The notes below the pieces were generated by a model. The model saw only the letters and a program-made list of their open reading frames with translations. It was not told the DNA's origin and ran no database searches. Made by a program: the position numbers and the translations under genes. A stretch of DNA of 64,000 nucleotides from Nemertoderma westbladi. Lineage: Eukaryota > Xenacoelomorpha > Nemertodermatida > Nemertodermatidae. The stretch covers positions 17,312 to 81,311 of the forward strand of contig JAUCBJ010006472.1 in NCBI GenBank assembly GCA_032718475.1, in the 5' to 3' direction. The number at the start of each line of letters is the position of its first letter. Position 1 is the first letter of the stretch. Positions 22,571-31,816 of the stretch are shown here, one piece after another.

Positions 22571-22949
22571 ACTTAAATCCCATTTTCTGGGAGCGGTGTA
22601 AAAGCTTTTGTGGGATAACTGATTCGTTTGCCTTGCTGGCCAGTTCCCCCCGGTCGCTAGAATACTCTAAAAGGGATCTATAGCTAAAATAGTGCAAGCT
22701 ACCAGCTTATTGGCTGATGTGCTGTACGAAGGTATCTGGGTTCTGTTCGATCGGCCAACCAGCTTAGGGAGGTTGCCTCAGCCCTGCTGTCCGTATCGGC
22801 CAATAGAATTTGAGTGGGCGTTGATTTTGACCTATCCCAGAGCTACTGAACTGAATTTCCTATCTGTATGCTCATCCTCTGTGTTGGACGGGAGCTTCGG
22901 GGAATAAGGGTAGTTGGTATCCTCGTATAGTTATGTAGTCACATGATTC
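22571..22949 (+). mobile_element. BEL/Pao region between extra ORF and 3' LTR
   Basis: No gene. The purine-rich stretch gggagcttcggggaataaggg at about 22890-22910 is a candidate polypurine tract, although it lies about 40 bp before the LTR start. Confidence 0.4.
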
Positions 22950-23801
22950 TGTTGTTGTGTTCCCATTTTTCGCCATAACACCGGCCTTTTGGGAAGAACT
23001 CTAGTAAAACTGCTTAAATTATCGAAAGTATAACTGTTATCTAACTCAATCATCTATCTAACTAACTCACTGGTAATCATATTATTCTTCCGAACTTTAC
23101 TTATTAATTATATTGTTTGTACTGTTATTTACCGTCAGTTATTAATTGTATCTATTTGTTGATGAATTATTGCCCTTTGGAGAATACGGATAAATCACCC
23201 AAATTTCCCAATTTTCTTGATACACTACAGGTTAGAGAGACAGGCTATACATAACAATTGCGATTTATATTAATGTGGTGTGTATTGAATCTAATGTTAT
23301 TTAGCAGACCCTACATGAGTCAATTGCTGCTCTCTTTATGTGTGATCAAATTTACTGACAGTCGGCAGAATAGTGTGCATGATTGTGATTGGTAACAAAG
23401 CATTTCCTAAAGAATGCGCCTTATACTTTAATCATAAGCAGTATCGTTGCGTTTAGTTTAAGTCCTAGTTCTGTTTAAATAGATAGAGCGCCACGTCCTA
23501 AAGGAACTGTTAATATTTCCCGAAAGCCAATAATATCTGTCAGAAATTAATTATTAACGATCTATCGAATAATACAGTAGTTTTACACTGCAACCTTACA
23601 ATGCAATAATAAAATTTAAGCATCCGAATTCAGCCTCCCGGGTGTAGATCCATCGGGTGAATGATCGCGCATGGGCTGACTTCGGCTAATGTTTTGTTTA
23701 TTAGCATAAAATATTGTCGTATGCTAAAGGTGTTTTAATTAACTAAAAGACATATAAATTTTGGCAGGTTAAACTGCTAAAGGTCTTCAAAAGCGCGAAC
23801 A
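22950..23801 (+). mobile_element. 3' LTR of the BEL/Pao element
   Basis: 852 bp with TG...CA ends (TGTTGTTGTG ... GCGCGAACA), matched along its length by the reverse complement of 53656-54517 (862 bp). Shared landmarks include ttcccaattttcttgataca, catttcctaaagaatgcgcc and aggttaaactgctaaaggtc. The two copies are clearly diverged (many substitutions), so they come from different insertions. Confidence 0.8.
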
Positions 23802-23857
23802 AAGGGAGCAGTATACCCTAGGGCTAAATAAGGCTGCAAGTCTATGGTTAGTTGCTT

Positions 23858-24136
23858 CCAATAATGATGTCATTAGCAGCGGTAAGTAATATAAAAACTA
23901 ATTAATCTAAAAATAGAAACCAATATATAAAGTAAAAGTAATATAATTAATTAAAGTAAAAATAAATACAAATAAATAAATTAAAATTAAATACAAATAA
24001 ATAAATTAAAATTCAATACAAATAAATAAGTATTAATAAATAAAAGAGCCACGGTGTCATTTATAACACCCTTTGGGCCACTTTGCGACAGTTGCACCAC
24101 ACTGACACCATTGCGTATCGGATTGATTAAACTAGG
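23858..24136 (-). repeat. Dispersed repeat family D, copy 2
   Basis: Inverted relative to copy 1 at 9553-9850. Both contain the cgcaatg..gtcagtgtgg word, the gtcgcaaag.ggcccaaagg word and the same AT-rich body. It lies directly beside the BEL 3' LTR. Confidence 0.6.
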
Positions 24137-24360
24137 ATAATCAATTAAACCCCAATTATGAGTTGTAAGACACCTATTAGGGTTTAATTGTACTAATTAA
24201 TTGATGACACCTGTCAATTAGGGTCTAATTAGCCTAATTAGGAGGTGTCACCCAGACAGTCTGGCGCCAATGACACCCATAGGGTGATATTGGGTGTCAC
24301 CCAGACAGTCTGGCGCCAGTCAGTGGGGTTCAACTGTCGCAAAGCCGCCCAAACATCTAC
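24137..24360. repeat. Short tandem blocks and a family D fragment
   Basis: The word gtcacccagacagtctggcg occurs twice (24248 and 24297). Upstream, variants of 'ctaattagg...gtgtca' repeat. The stretch at 24331-24355 (caactgtcgcaaagccgccc) matches the start of family D. Confidence 0.5.
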
Positions 24361-24560
24361 TACTGGCCTACAATCTGGAAATCCTCTGATGAAGGCCAAG
24401 TTCTTACGAGTCACAGTGGATACTGTACAGTAGGCCTACTTTTATACGGGAGTGAGACCTGGACACTGACAAATTTAATTGAACAACCAATTGATGGTTG
24501 TTACAGAAAAGACTACTAAAGCCTGAAAAAGACTGAAGTCAACATTGTACAGTATGGCAT
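24361..24560 (+). mobile_element. LINE family B fragment
   Basis: Matches 57780-57960 of the better copy: the KFFRATVESVFLYGGETWTLT region is represented by frame-broken sequence containing agtgagacctggacactgac and ttgatggttgttacagaaa. It is a short pseudogene piece. Confidence 0.75.
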
Positions 24561-24954
24561 ACCGGTACATTTTGTATTAATATTCGCTAGAATTAATTAG
24601 TGTTATCGCGGATGATGATTTATTTTCGCTGCAATTAAATTATCTGTGATATACAGTAGAAATAAATTTACGCTGTAAACAATTATTTGGTGAGGTAAAC
24701 TGATCAATGGCGAATTAATTTGCGATAGAAGCACATTATTTTGTGATAGAAACATGGTACAATACGAACGCAAATCATTCAGTAGGCACTGTAATAGACT
24801 GGCCCTTCCTAGGCCCATCTAGGTCGTTATATTGATATATTAGCTGGATGGACTGCCTGCAATGTACTATATGCGCATGCGCATGGCTTATTATTACAGT
24901 CTATTCTAGCCAGTTAGTGACTAGGTATGAATCATCAGGGACTACGCCCCTTAT
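24561..24954. other. Intergenic sequence, nothing recognised
   Basis: AT-rich with no credible gene. The word tcatcagggactacgcccc at 24935 recurs at about 25482 on the other side of the Gypsy fragment. Confidence 0.45.
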
Positions 24955-25480
24955 GCAGTTACCGTCTGCCGGGCACGTCTTAGGGATTTCTCTACACCCT
25001 GATGAGGTGCATGCAGGCGGCAGAGGCATTCTTTGCGGGTTGCCATAGGGATTATTAATCGGTTCCAAAGAGCACAAGATCACCATCTGTGGTCAGTTCG
25101 TCTTTACATGACCACAGCTGATTAACTAAGGGGTCATTGCGTGAGCTGTCCGGAAATCCTGATTGGACTGCTCGATGAAGAGTGCTATAGGATTCTTCAT
25201 TGCGTGCAGTGTGCGCAAGATCCTCTAGCACTGGATCGGGAAGGTGTGTGGAGCCATCAATCGCAGTTTCATCGATAGCTGCTACTGTTTCCAAGGTAAT
25301 TGAGCGCACATAGTGAGCAATCTCACCATCCTCCATGCTATCTGTCGGTGTGGGATCATCGACTGGTGCCCGAGATAAAGCATCTGGGATGCGATGGGAG
25401 CGCCCCTTCTGCCACACTGTAGTGAATGAGTCTTGATTTAAGCCGTTGCAGACGTGGATTTTCCACCGAGTCATCAGGGA
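24955..25480 (-). pseudogene. Second Ty3/Gypsy pol fragment (RNase H end, integrase finger)
   Basis: The minus-strand frame 25474..25055 contains the RNase H end KGRSHRIPDALSRAP, an acidic linker, and the start of the integrase N-terminus (DGDLVLFG). After a stop, a shifted frame continues with HAPHQGVEKSLRRARQTV, an integrase zinc-finger type motif, to about 24955. The sequence differs from the Gypsy copy at 14950 and is less GC-rich, so it belongs to a different Gypsy lineage. Both flanks carry tcatcagggactacgccc. Confidence 0.85.
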
Positions 25481-25689
25481 ATCATCAGGGACTACGCCCT
25501 GACACTGACTTAGGAGTATTCAGTCTACCGGTACTCATCAGCTTATGCAGTTATTATGGCGCTGTGTATTATCTGCTATGCTGCTTTATATGTAACACAT
25601 ATATGAACTAGATTAGTTCCCCTTATGTTTTTACATGATTGACACTATCTCTTAGTGTTTGTAGTGATCTCCAACAGCACTACAGGCAC

Positions 25690-25925
25690 GGCACTGACTG
25701 ATGGAGAAAGTAAACACGAGGTTTTACCTGATCTATTTTTATGGCAACCAAAACTAGGAAACCGTAGTGGTGGACAACCTGCTATGACATATAGACCAAC
25801 TTCAAATGAATACTTGACACTGGACTTAGGAGAAACGAGATTGCGAGAAATATGGAGATTCGGGAAGCCTGGAAGAATCTAATTTCCACCCTCCGAGTTC
25901 GTTCCACCTTGTACTGTAGTAGTAG
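25690..25925 (+). mobile_element. LINE family B, 3' terminal fragment
   Basis: Matches the end of the family B ORF (58055-58255): LLLWQP, GRSRGRPA and REAWKDLIST equivalents are readable with shifts. It ends in a tagtagtagata tail. It is a decayed copy. Confidence 0.8.
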
Positions 25926-26605
25926 ATACTATTTTAGTTAATGCCATTGATGATAATTATATATGAGAAACTTATTTACTGTTGACAAAAACTAAACTTG
26001 GAGGAAACCTTCAGGCTCCCCTCTCTCAGCTGTCACCTATAAGGCAGTGAGGGCGCCACATTAACTCCCAATGTTGAATACTCCGTAACTATCCAACCCT
26101 TTCTTTATTCCCCTAGCCGAAGCCAGCTTCCAATTGTGTTGAGTGAGCACTGATGTCTAAAGTGTCTATCATAGGGACACAACAATGCGACATTTCTACA
26201 GTTTCTTTATGAAATACCTACTTATTTAAGGTGTTACTTGATGTTTACAAATTATTTTTTACAGAATACAATTTGGCAGTAGGCCTACATAAACATTTGT
26301 AAACTTAAAAAACGTTTACTTAGAACTATATACATTAGTGGCGCAAATTGACCACAAGTAAAAAAATGATTTCCAGCAAAAATTGACCTCTAGTAAAATA
26401 AAGTTTCGTTTATTGTTTTGATTAGAAAACACCGACACAGTAACCTGCTCCTTTCCCTTAATATTTTTAATTAAATTAGATAAAGTTTCTAAACGTTCTA
26501 AACACATATTTTAATGTACTACATGTGGTCATTTTTTTGAGCGTAGATTTCTTAGAACCAAAACCTAGCATCTACTGCAGGCCTACGCAGAACAAACTAC
26601 TGTAT
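25926..26605. other. Upstream region of the secreted-peptide gene
   Basis: AT-rich with no repeats recognised apart from the (TAG) tail of the LINE fragment at its left edge. It probably contains the promoter of the gene at 26649. Confidence 0.4.
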
Positions 26606-26613
26606 TATATAAA
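26606..26613 (+). promoter_or_regulatory. TATA box of the secreted-peptide gene
   Basis: TATATAAA lies 36 bp before the ATG at 26649. Transcription would start about 30 bp downstream, leaving a leader of only about 10-15 nt. Confidence 0.45.
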
Positions 26614-26648
26614 TAAACAGGTAAATAAACGATAATAATTATCCCAAT

Positions 26649-26903
26649 ATGGTATCTCAACATATTATTGTACTATTTCTTCTGGTTTGTGTGGCCAGCT
26701 CAGTGTATTCCGCATCTCAGGCTGAACTAGAGGCGGAGCGCGATGCGTGCAACCAAGGGGGACTCTGCGGTGAACACGCCGTAAAGTGCGAGATATGTCC
26801 CGCTGGATGGCAAGGGAGTGCGACATGTAACACAATCTACTGTGTGTGTGAGGATGGGTACCACGATACCATCAAAGAGACTGGCACCCATCGCTGCGGT
26901 CAG
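26649..26903 (+). CDS. Secreted cysteine-rich protein, first coding exon
   Basis: 85 codons up to a consensus donor, CAG|GTAGGT, at 26903/26904; the frame would otherwise stop four codons later inside the intron. Residues 1-21 form a clear signal peptide (IIVLFLLVCVASSVYS, cleavage likely after Ser21). The mature part has eight cysteines spaced C-x5-C-x6-C-x2-C-x8-C-x4-C-x1-C-x14-C. The segment CPAGWQG...CVCEDGY resembles EGF-like or trypsin-inhibitor-like cysteine-rich modules but fits neither exactly. The even number of cysteines suggests disulphide pairing within the exon. A TATA box sits just upstream, which supports a real start. The following exon(s) were not identified. The role is unknown: a secreted structural, immune or inhibitor peptide is possible. 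Confidence 0.6.
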
Positions 26904-29470
26904 GTAGGTTGAAGCACCACTGTAGGCCCTACAGTATGTTAACTGTAATTTCCCCTCTTTTCTTGCAATTTTGTAAGTCGAAAAATATATTCTGTGACAA
27001 AGATGACAAAGATTTTCAAAAAGGCCTACTGTGCCGGTCGGCATTACCCAGTATCTCAAATTTTGCACAAAATCAAGTGTTTTATGTCAATCTTACTCAC
27101 GACAAGAGTAAATAGGATTTTGAAATTTCAAAAACCGTGTATTACCATTTTTTGTTTCATTCCATAACCCAGTTATCTGATCTAGTTACTGTATATAGAA
27201 AATATATATAAAAATTACGTACAGTAGGCGTTATACTGTACATAATAAACCCAGTATCTCACTGTTGTGTTTCACTGAAACATTTGCTGTCTATAAGCCT
27301 AAACTCATTTTATAGATGTCTGCAGTTTCGGAATTCCCTTTTTTTACTCATTTCAGGGGAAGTAGGCCTAATTAAATTCTGGTAAATAAATTCTGATTTT
27401 TGATTGGTTGGCTAAATTAACCAATGGCTTCCCTTGGTTCTGACAAATTGTTGTTTGATTCCATTGCTTTGATCATCAATCGCAGAACTTCCTAAGTCTT
27501 TTGCGTTTTTCTCAAAATGAAAATTGATGGAGATACTGGGTTTTTCAATGATGGGCCGCGGTGTCAGTACTGCTGAGCTGACAGTACAACTGGCACAGCC
27601 ATCCTAAAAACATCAGCGGCCAAATCGTATATAATTACATCTAAAGTATACTGAATGCAGTTCAATATACTGTATTATCTTTTGTTATCTTTACCCTTTA
27701 TTTTATATTTATTACCAGGATGTCTCACCAAAGTAACCGTGTAATACTCTACACTACACCGTGTAATACTTCTCTACATTATAAAGCCGGGAATTGGTAT
27801 CAGTCTGTGATGAAATGTGCTTTCCTTCCATCCACAAAATATATATTAACTAATATGTTTTAATTAATAACAGTACCGTGTGGTGTATGTACATTACACG
27901 TACAGTATATTATGGTGTTGAGGTAGATATTATAATGGTATGTGGCTGCAAGGTGGTACATACTTACAGTTTGTATTGCTTTATTTATATGTTACGAAAT
28001 GTTAATGCTTAACTTTATTAAAACTATGACATAAAATATGATATGGTTTTAGCCAACGGCTTTTTGAGTGGTGTAATAATGCAGAGATGCCGAATGTTTT
28101 ATCATATGCTTATGATCAGTATTTTCAGACTGAGTTAAATTTACAACCTTATCACGTCAGTCATACAAATAAAATAAATGTTCGGATACCCCAACACGTT
28201 TGAAAAATTACCTTTCTCGAATTATTATCAAAATTTTTCAAAGATTTTACAAATAGTAAACTCATACCGTCAGCGTGTGAGAAAAAATGTGGGAAGCACA
28301 GCACCTACTAAAAGTTTAGTTATGGGGGTTTTCCTGGGGTGGTGATTCAATTATCAATGTCAGATTTAACGCAGTACTGGGTGTATGTATGTCTTTCTGT
28401 AAGTTTGTCTGTCTGTCTACGGGCGTCTGACAATATATATGGCCGCAGACTACATAACCCAAATTTTCGTATGATGATTTTTTTCTGTGATTTAATTTTC
28501 GATTTCAGTTTTCTTGTTTGAAGGAAGGTAGATCTTCTGCCTGTCTGACTGTCCGTATAGTATGTAAATTCAATTTAGCCCCAATATCTACAAACTGAAT
28601 ATAGTTCTTTATACAGAACAGGTGAAAACACTAGGATCAAGGCGTGCTATATAGATTACGCCTTGAGTTGACAAGGATACAGTAGAATACAACATGGATA
28701 GGCGTACACCTCAGTGATTAAAACCAGCAATATTCATTAAACTGTAAGAAGTTAATTAAATTCGAAATTAAAATTTTTAAATTAAATTTTATTGGACAAA
28801 ATTTCACGCCCTCTAAAATAAATTATCTAAAATTAATAACTTTTAATTATGCTGTATCCGGTTGAGAAACACCCACCAAGTGGGCTGTTTAAACGTCTTA
28901 CGGATGGTTAATGTTAACAACTTGGAATTCAATAAGTCATTTTGGGATGAGATTAATGGGAATATAATGTGTCTCCATGACATTAATCGGTGGTCAGTCT
29001 GACCGGTCAGTCAGTCGGTCGGTTTTTAGTATTTCTGGTGAGTCCGTTTATTTTCTACATTGATTACATTTTTTTTGGGGTGGGGGGGGGGGGGGGGTGT
29101 GGGGTGCGGGGGCGTTGCTATTAAAATAAAATAAAGAGTTTGAACAGTGCATAATAACATGTTTAGGGTTTGAAACAATAAAAATTGGTGACAATTTGGA
29201 CATCGATTTGGCTTACTTGTAGTGACTCTCACCTCGGTAGTTAATTTACATGAGATTATTTGCCCTGCATTGGGACACTAGTCGCAAATTACAGTTTCCC
29301 AAAAATTATTGATTGTGGAATCTCCAATCATAAAACCCAAAATCATAACGATGAAAAAATATAAGACCAAGGTAAACATCATGGGGAACTTATATTAAAC
29401 AGCTGAACTACAATAACGAAAACTGAAACCATATTTACAGTAAATTAGCATCGAATTACTAAATAAAGTC
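26904..29470. other. Intron and intergenic sequence
   Basis: It starts with the intron of the secreted-peptide gene; I could not find its next exon. A G-rich tract (29077-29112, longest run 16 G at 29082) and a gtctgtctgtc-type short repeat at about 28400 are present. There is no other credible coding frame. Confidence 0.45.
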
Positions 29471-29476
29471 TTTATT
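29471..29476 (-). terminator. Polyadenylation signal of the zinc-finger gene
   Basis: AATAAA on the minus strand, about 155 nt after the stop codon at 29630. It is the first such hexamer downstream of the stop. Confidence 0.6.
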
Positions 29477-29629
29477 GTATTATCTAATAGGTAGGCCAAC
29501 GGGTATGGATTGGATATGGAATGCATAATAGTTTTTCTAAAAAAACTAAATTCAACTACTGAAATACAAACAGTCTAGTAATTAGAGAAGATCAACTGCA
29601 ATTGATTAATAAATAATTAATTAATATCT

Positions 29630-31816
29630 CTATGGACTGTCAATTAATTCATCTAAATCCACCGTGTCTGATTCGATAATAATACCATTTCGCAAACGGG
29701 ATGACCGATATACGTCGGAGCAGTTAGTCGGCAATGGGGCCTCGACAACAGCAGTCCGACGGTCTGGGGAAGTCCGACCATCTCGAGCCGTCCGACTTCC
29801 ACACTCTGCGGCGCCGACGGCCGTCCGACCGTTACTATCCGATATATCGAGCAGGCTAACCGAACTGCGACCTTCCGCCGAGCCGCTGCACGCGGTGAAG
29901 GCATCGCTGCCCGGGATACCCAGTTGGTTAATCAACATGTTGAGGTTGTCCTGAAGGCTCTGCGAGTCTAGAGTACGCATGGGGGTGGTGACGGGCTCGG
30001 GTCTGCTCACAAGAACGTATTCAACCCCTCCGCTACCGTCCATAAGCATCGCCATATCCTCGTTCACACGCACGGCTTGTTGTCCGCAAACATTTACTGC
30101 ATCCATATTCGCTAGGTGACCACTCCTCGCTAGATCACCTTGGGACGTCGTTACTCTGTTACTACTCGCGTATGATTGGACGGCTGTAAGACTCAAAGAC
30201 GGTTGACTGACCCGAACATCCTTATCCACCGATTGGTTACCCGCTTTACCAGCGAGGTTCTTACCTTTTTGCCTAACTCCCGAATCGTTTACCCTTTCTG
30301 ACGAATGAACCTCCTCCAAACGATCCAATTCCAACAAATGGTTGACGCCACGCCGTCTGTGTTTACTCTCGTGGCGATTGCGAACTATAACAGTGCGAAA
30401 CCTGTCGCCGCAAATGCGACACGCGAAATTGTCCGTAGAAGAGTGCTGATGCATGTGCACCTTGAGGGAACTCATGTTGGCCAGACTTTTGTTGCATATT
30501 TGACACTCGACCAGCTTGAGTTTCTGGGACGCGTGCGTGCGGAGATGGGTAGTGAGCGTCGACTTGACGCGAAACATCCGCCCGCAGCGCTCGCACCTGT
30601 ACGGCTTGGATCCCGTGTGCACGAGGAGATGACGCTGCAAGTCGGACGGTTTATCGAAGGATTTCCCACAAACCGTGCAAGTGTGTTTCTTTTTATGCGA
30701 GAAATGGAAGTGATGACTATAAATGACCTCCTGTTGGGCGGCCACGTTGTTTACGACCTGCGTTAGGGGGTCGCTGGCCGCGTATTGGCCGACAGTTGAA
30801 CCTATCGGCGCCGTTACGTCCACTACAATAGAACCCAACTGCGGCCGATCTTTACTACTGTTATGGGGTTTATTCACCCGCGTTTTAGGGCAGGAAACAT
30901 CTGTAGAGTTACGAGTCCTGAATTCTAACGACTTTGCACTTTTCCCTCGGTCGTACAAACATTTAAACGTATGTCTCTTATAAGAAGATTCCGAAATAAA
31001 CGACTTGAAGCAGATCTTACAGGAGTAGGAAGCGACTTGTTTCTCGCGTTTACGTACGTTCGGACTCCGGTGTTTCTGTGTGCGGATGTGTTCCAGCAGT
31101 AGGGCTCGCGTCTCGAACACGTTGCTGCACAGATGGCAGGCGTGCGGCCGATCTGCGGCGGCGGATTTACGGGACATCCGGCGGGTCTGGCGTTGCGCCG
31201 GTCGGCGGGTGTTGGGGCCGCCGGCTGAGGCGCGGGTTCGCTGCTGGGTGGGAGGCGGGGAGGGGGGAGGGGGTCGTTGGAGGGGGCTGGGCCCCCTGCC
31301 TGGAGGGGGCTCCGTGGGGGGCTCGATGTATAACTGCTCGGATTGCGGGGGGAACAAGCTGTCCGGGTATTGGATTGGGTTACTTTCGGGAAGTGGCGTT
31401 CGTTGCGGCGAATTAAACAACGCCACGGGGTTCACAACGCCGCCTATTTGGTGAGTCCAGTCGTTGAGGCAACTGAAACTCATATCGCCGGTCGCTAGGT
31501 TGCCGCGATCGAACGCCGGCTGCAGGTCGAGCGCTCGCACCAACGCAGACATGTGTGTGTCGCTTAGCAACGAGGTGTCCCAGTTGTGTAGGTTGAGTCC
31601 GTCCACGAGCGCGGAGGAATCCTGTTGCTCATCGAATCCCGTTCCGGAACAGTTGTAGTCCAACATCGAGGGACTCACGTGCAACTCCGGGAGGTCGGTG
31701 CCTGGAGTCCCCGCTAAGGGCGTCAGGGAGGCGAGGGTTGGTTGAGACTGCGGGAACATTGCGGGAGTTGCTTGCTGCACCATAGCTGGATTGTCTGGTT
31801 GGTTCCGGAACGCACC
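29630..31816 (-). CDS. ZNF236: ZNF236-like C2H2 zinc-finger protein, last exon
   Basis: A nuclear DNA-binding protein of the polydactyl C2H2 class. The exon begins at 31816 after a good acceptor (tttttatttttaacag). Eleven open codons precede the first Met (31783), so that Met is unlikely to be the true start; the exon continues the frame of 37742..34455. It has an N-terminal low-complexity region, a Pro-rich block (about residues 150-190 from the Met), fingers 17-18 (CHLC, CKIC) at about 216-275, and four fingers at about 364-480 (CTVCGKSFDKPSDLQRH, CERCGRMFRVKSTLTTH, CQICNK..SLKVH, CRICGDRFRT). A Ser/acidic tail ends DTVDLDELIDSP. The KPSDL / VKSTL / SLKVH / FRT four-finger module is what I recall as typical of ZNF236. 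A polyadenylation signal follows at 29471. The exon is intact. The orthology is by memory and not verified. Confidence 0.75.
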   Translation of the reverse strand, partial: GAFRNQPDNPAMVQQATPAMFPQSQPTLASLTPLAGTPGTDLPELHVSPSMLDYNCSGTGFDEQQDSSALVDGLNLHNWDTSLLSDTHMSALVRALDLQPAFDRGNLATGDMSFSCLNDWTHQIGGVVNPVALFNSPQRTPLPESNPIQYPDSLFPPQSEQLYIEPPTEPPPGRGPSPLQRPPPPSPPPTQQRTRASAGGPNTRRPAQRQTRRMSRKSAAADRPHACHLCSNVFETRALLLEHIRTQKHRSPNVRKREKQVASYSCKICFKSFISESSYKRHTFKCLYDRGKSAKSLEFRTRNSTDVSCPKTRVNKPHNSSKDRPQLGSIVVDVTAPIGSTVGQYAASDPLTQVVNNVAAQQEVIYSHHFHFSHKKKHTCTVCGKSFDKPSDLQRHLLVHTGSKPYRCERCGRMFRVKSTLTTHLRTHASQKLKLVECQICNKSLANMSSLKVHMHQHSSTDNFACRICGDRFRTVIVRNRHESKHRRRGVNHLLELDRLEEVHSSERVNDSGVRQKGKNLAGKAGNQSVDKDVRVSQPSLSLTAVQSYASSNRVTTSQGDLARSGHLANMDAVNVCGQQAVRVNEDMAMLMDGSGGVEYVLVSRPEPVTTPMRTLDSQSLQDNLNMLINQLGIPGSDAFTACSGSAEGRSSVSLLDISDSNGRTAVGAAECGSRTARDGRTSPDRRTAVVEAPLPTNCSDVYRSSRLRNGIIIESDTVDLDELIDSP

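Noticed and set aside
30305-31454. Plus-strand frames opposite the zinc-finger exon
   Set aside because: They are shadows of the conserved C2H2 coding strand.
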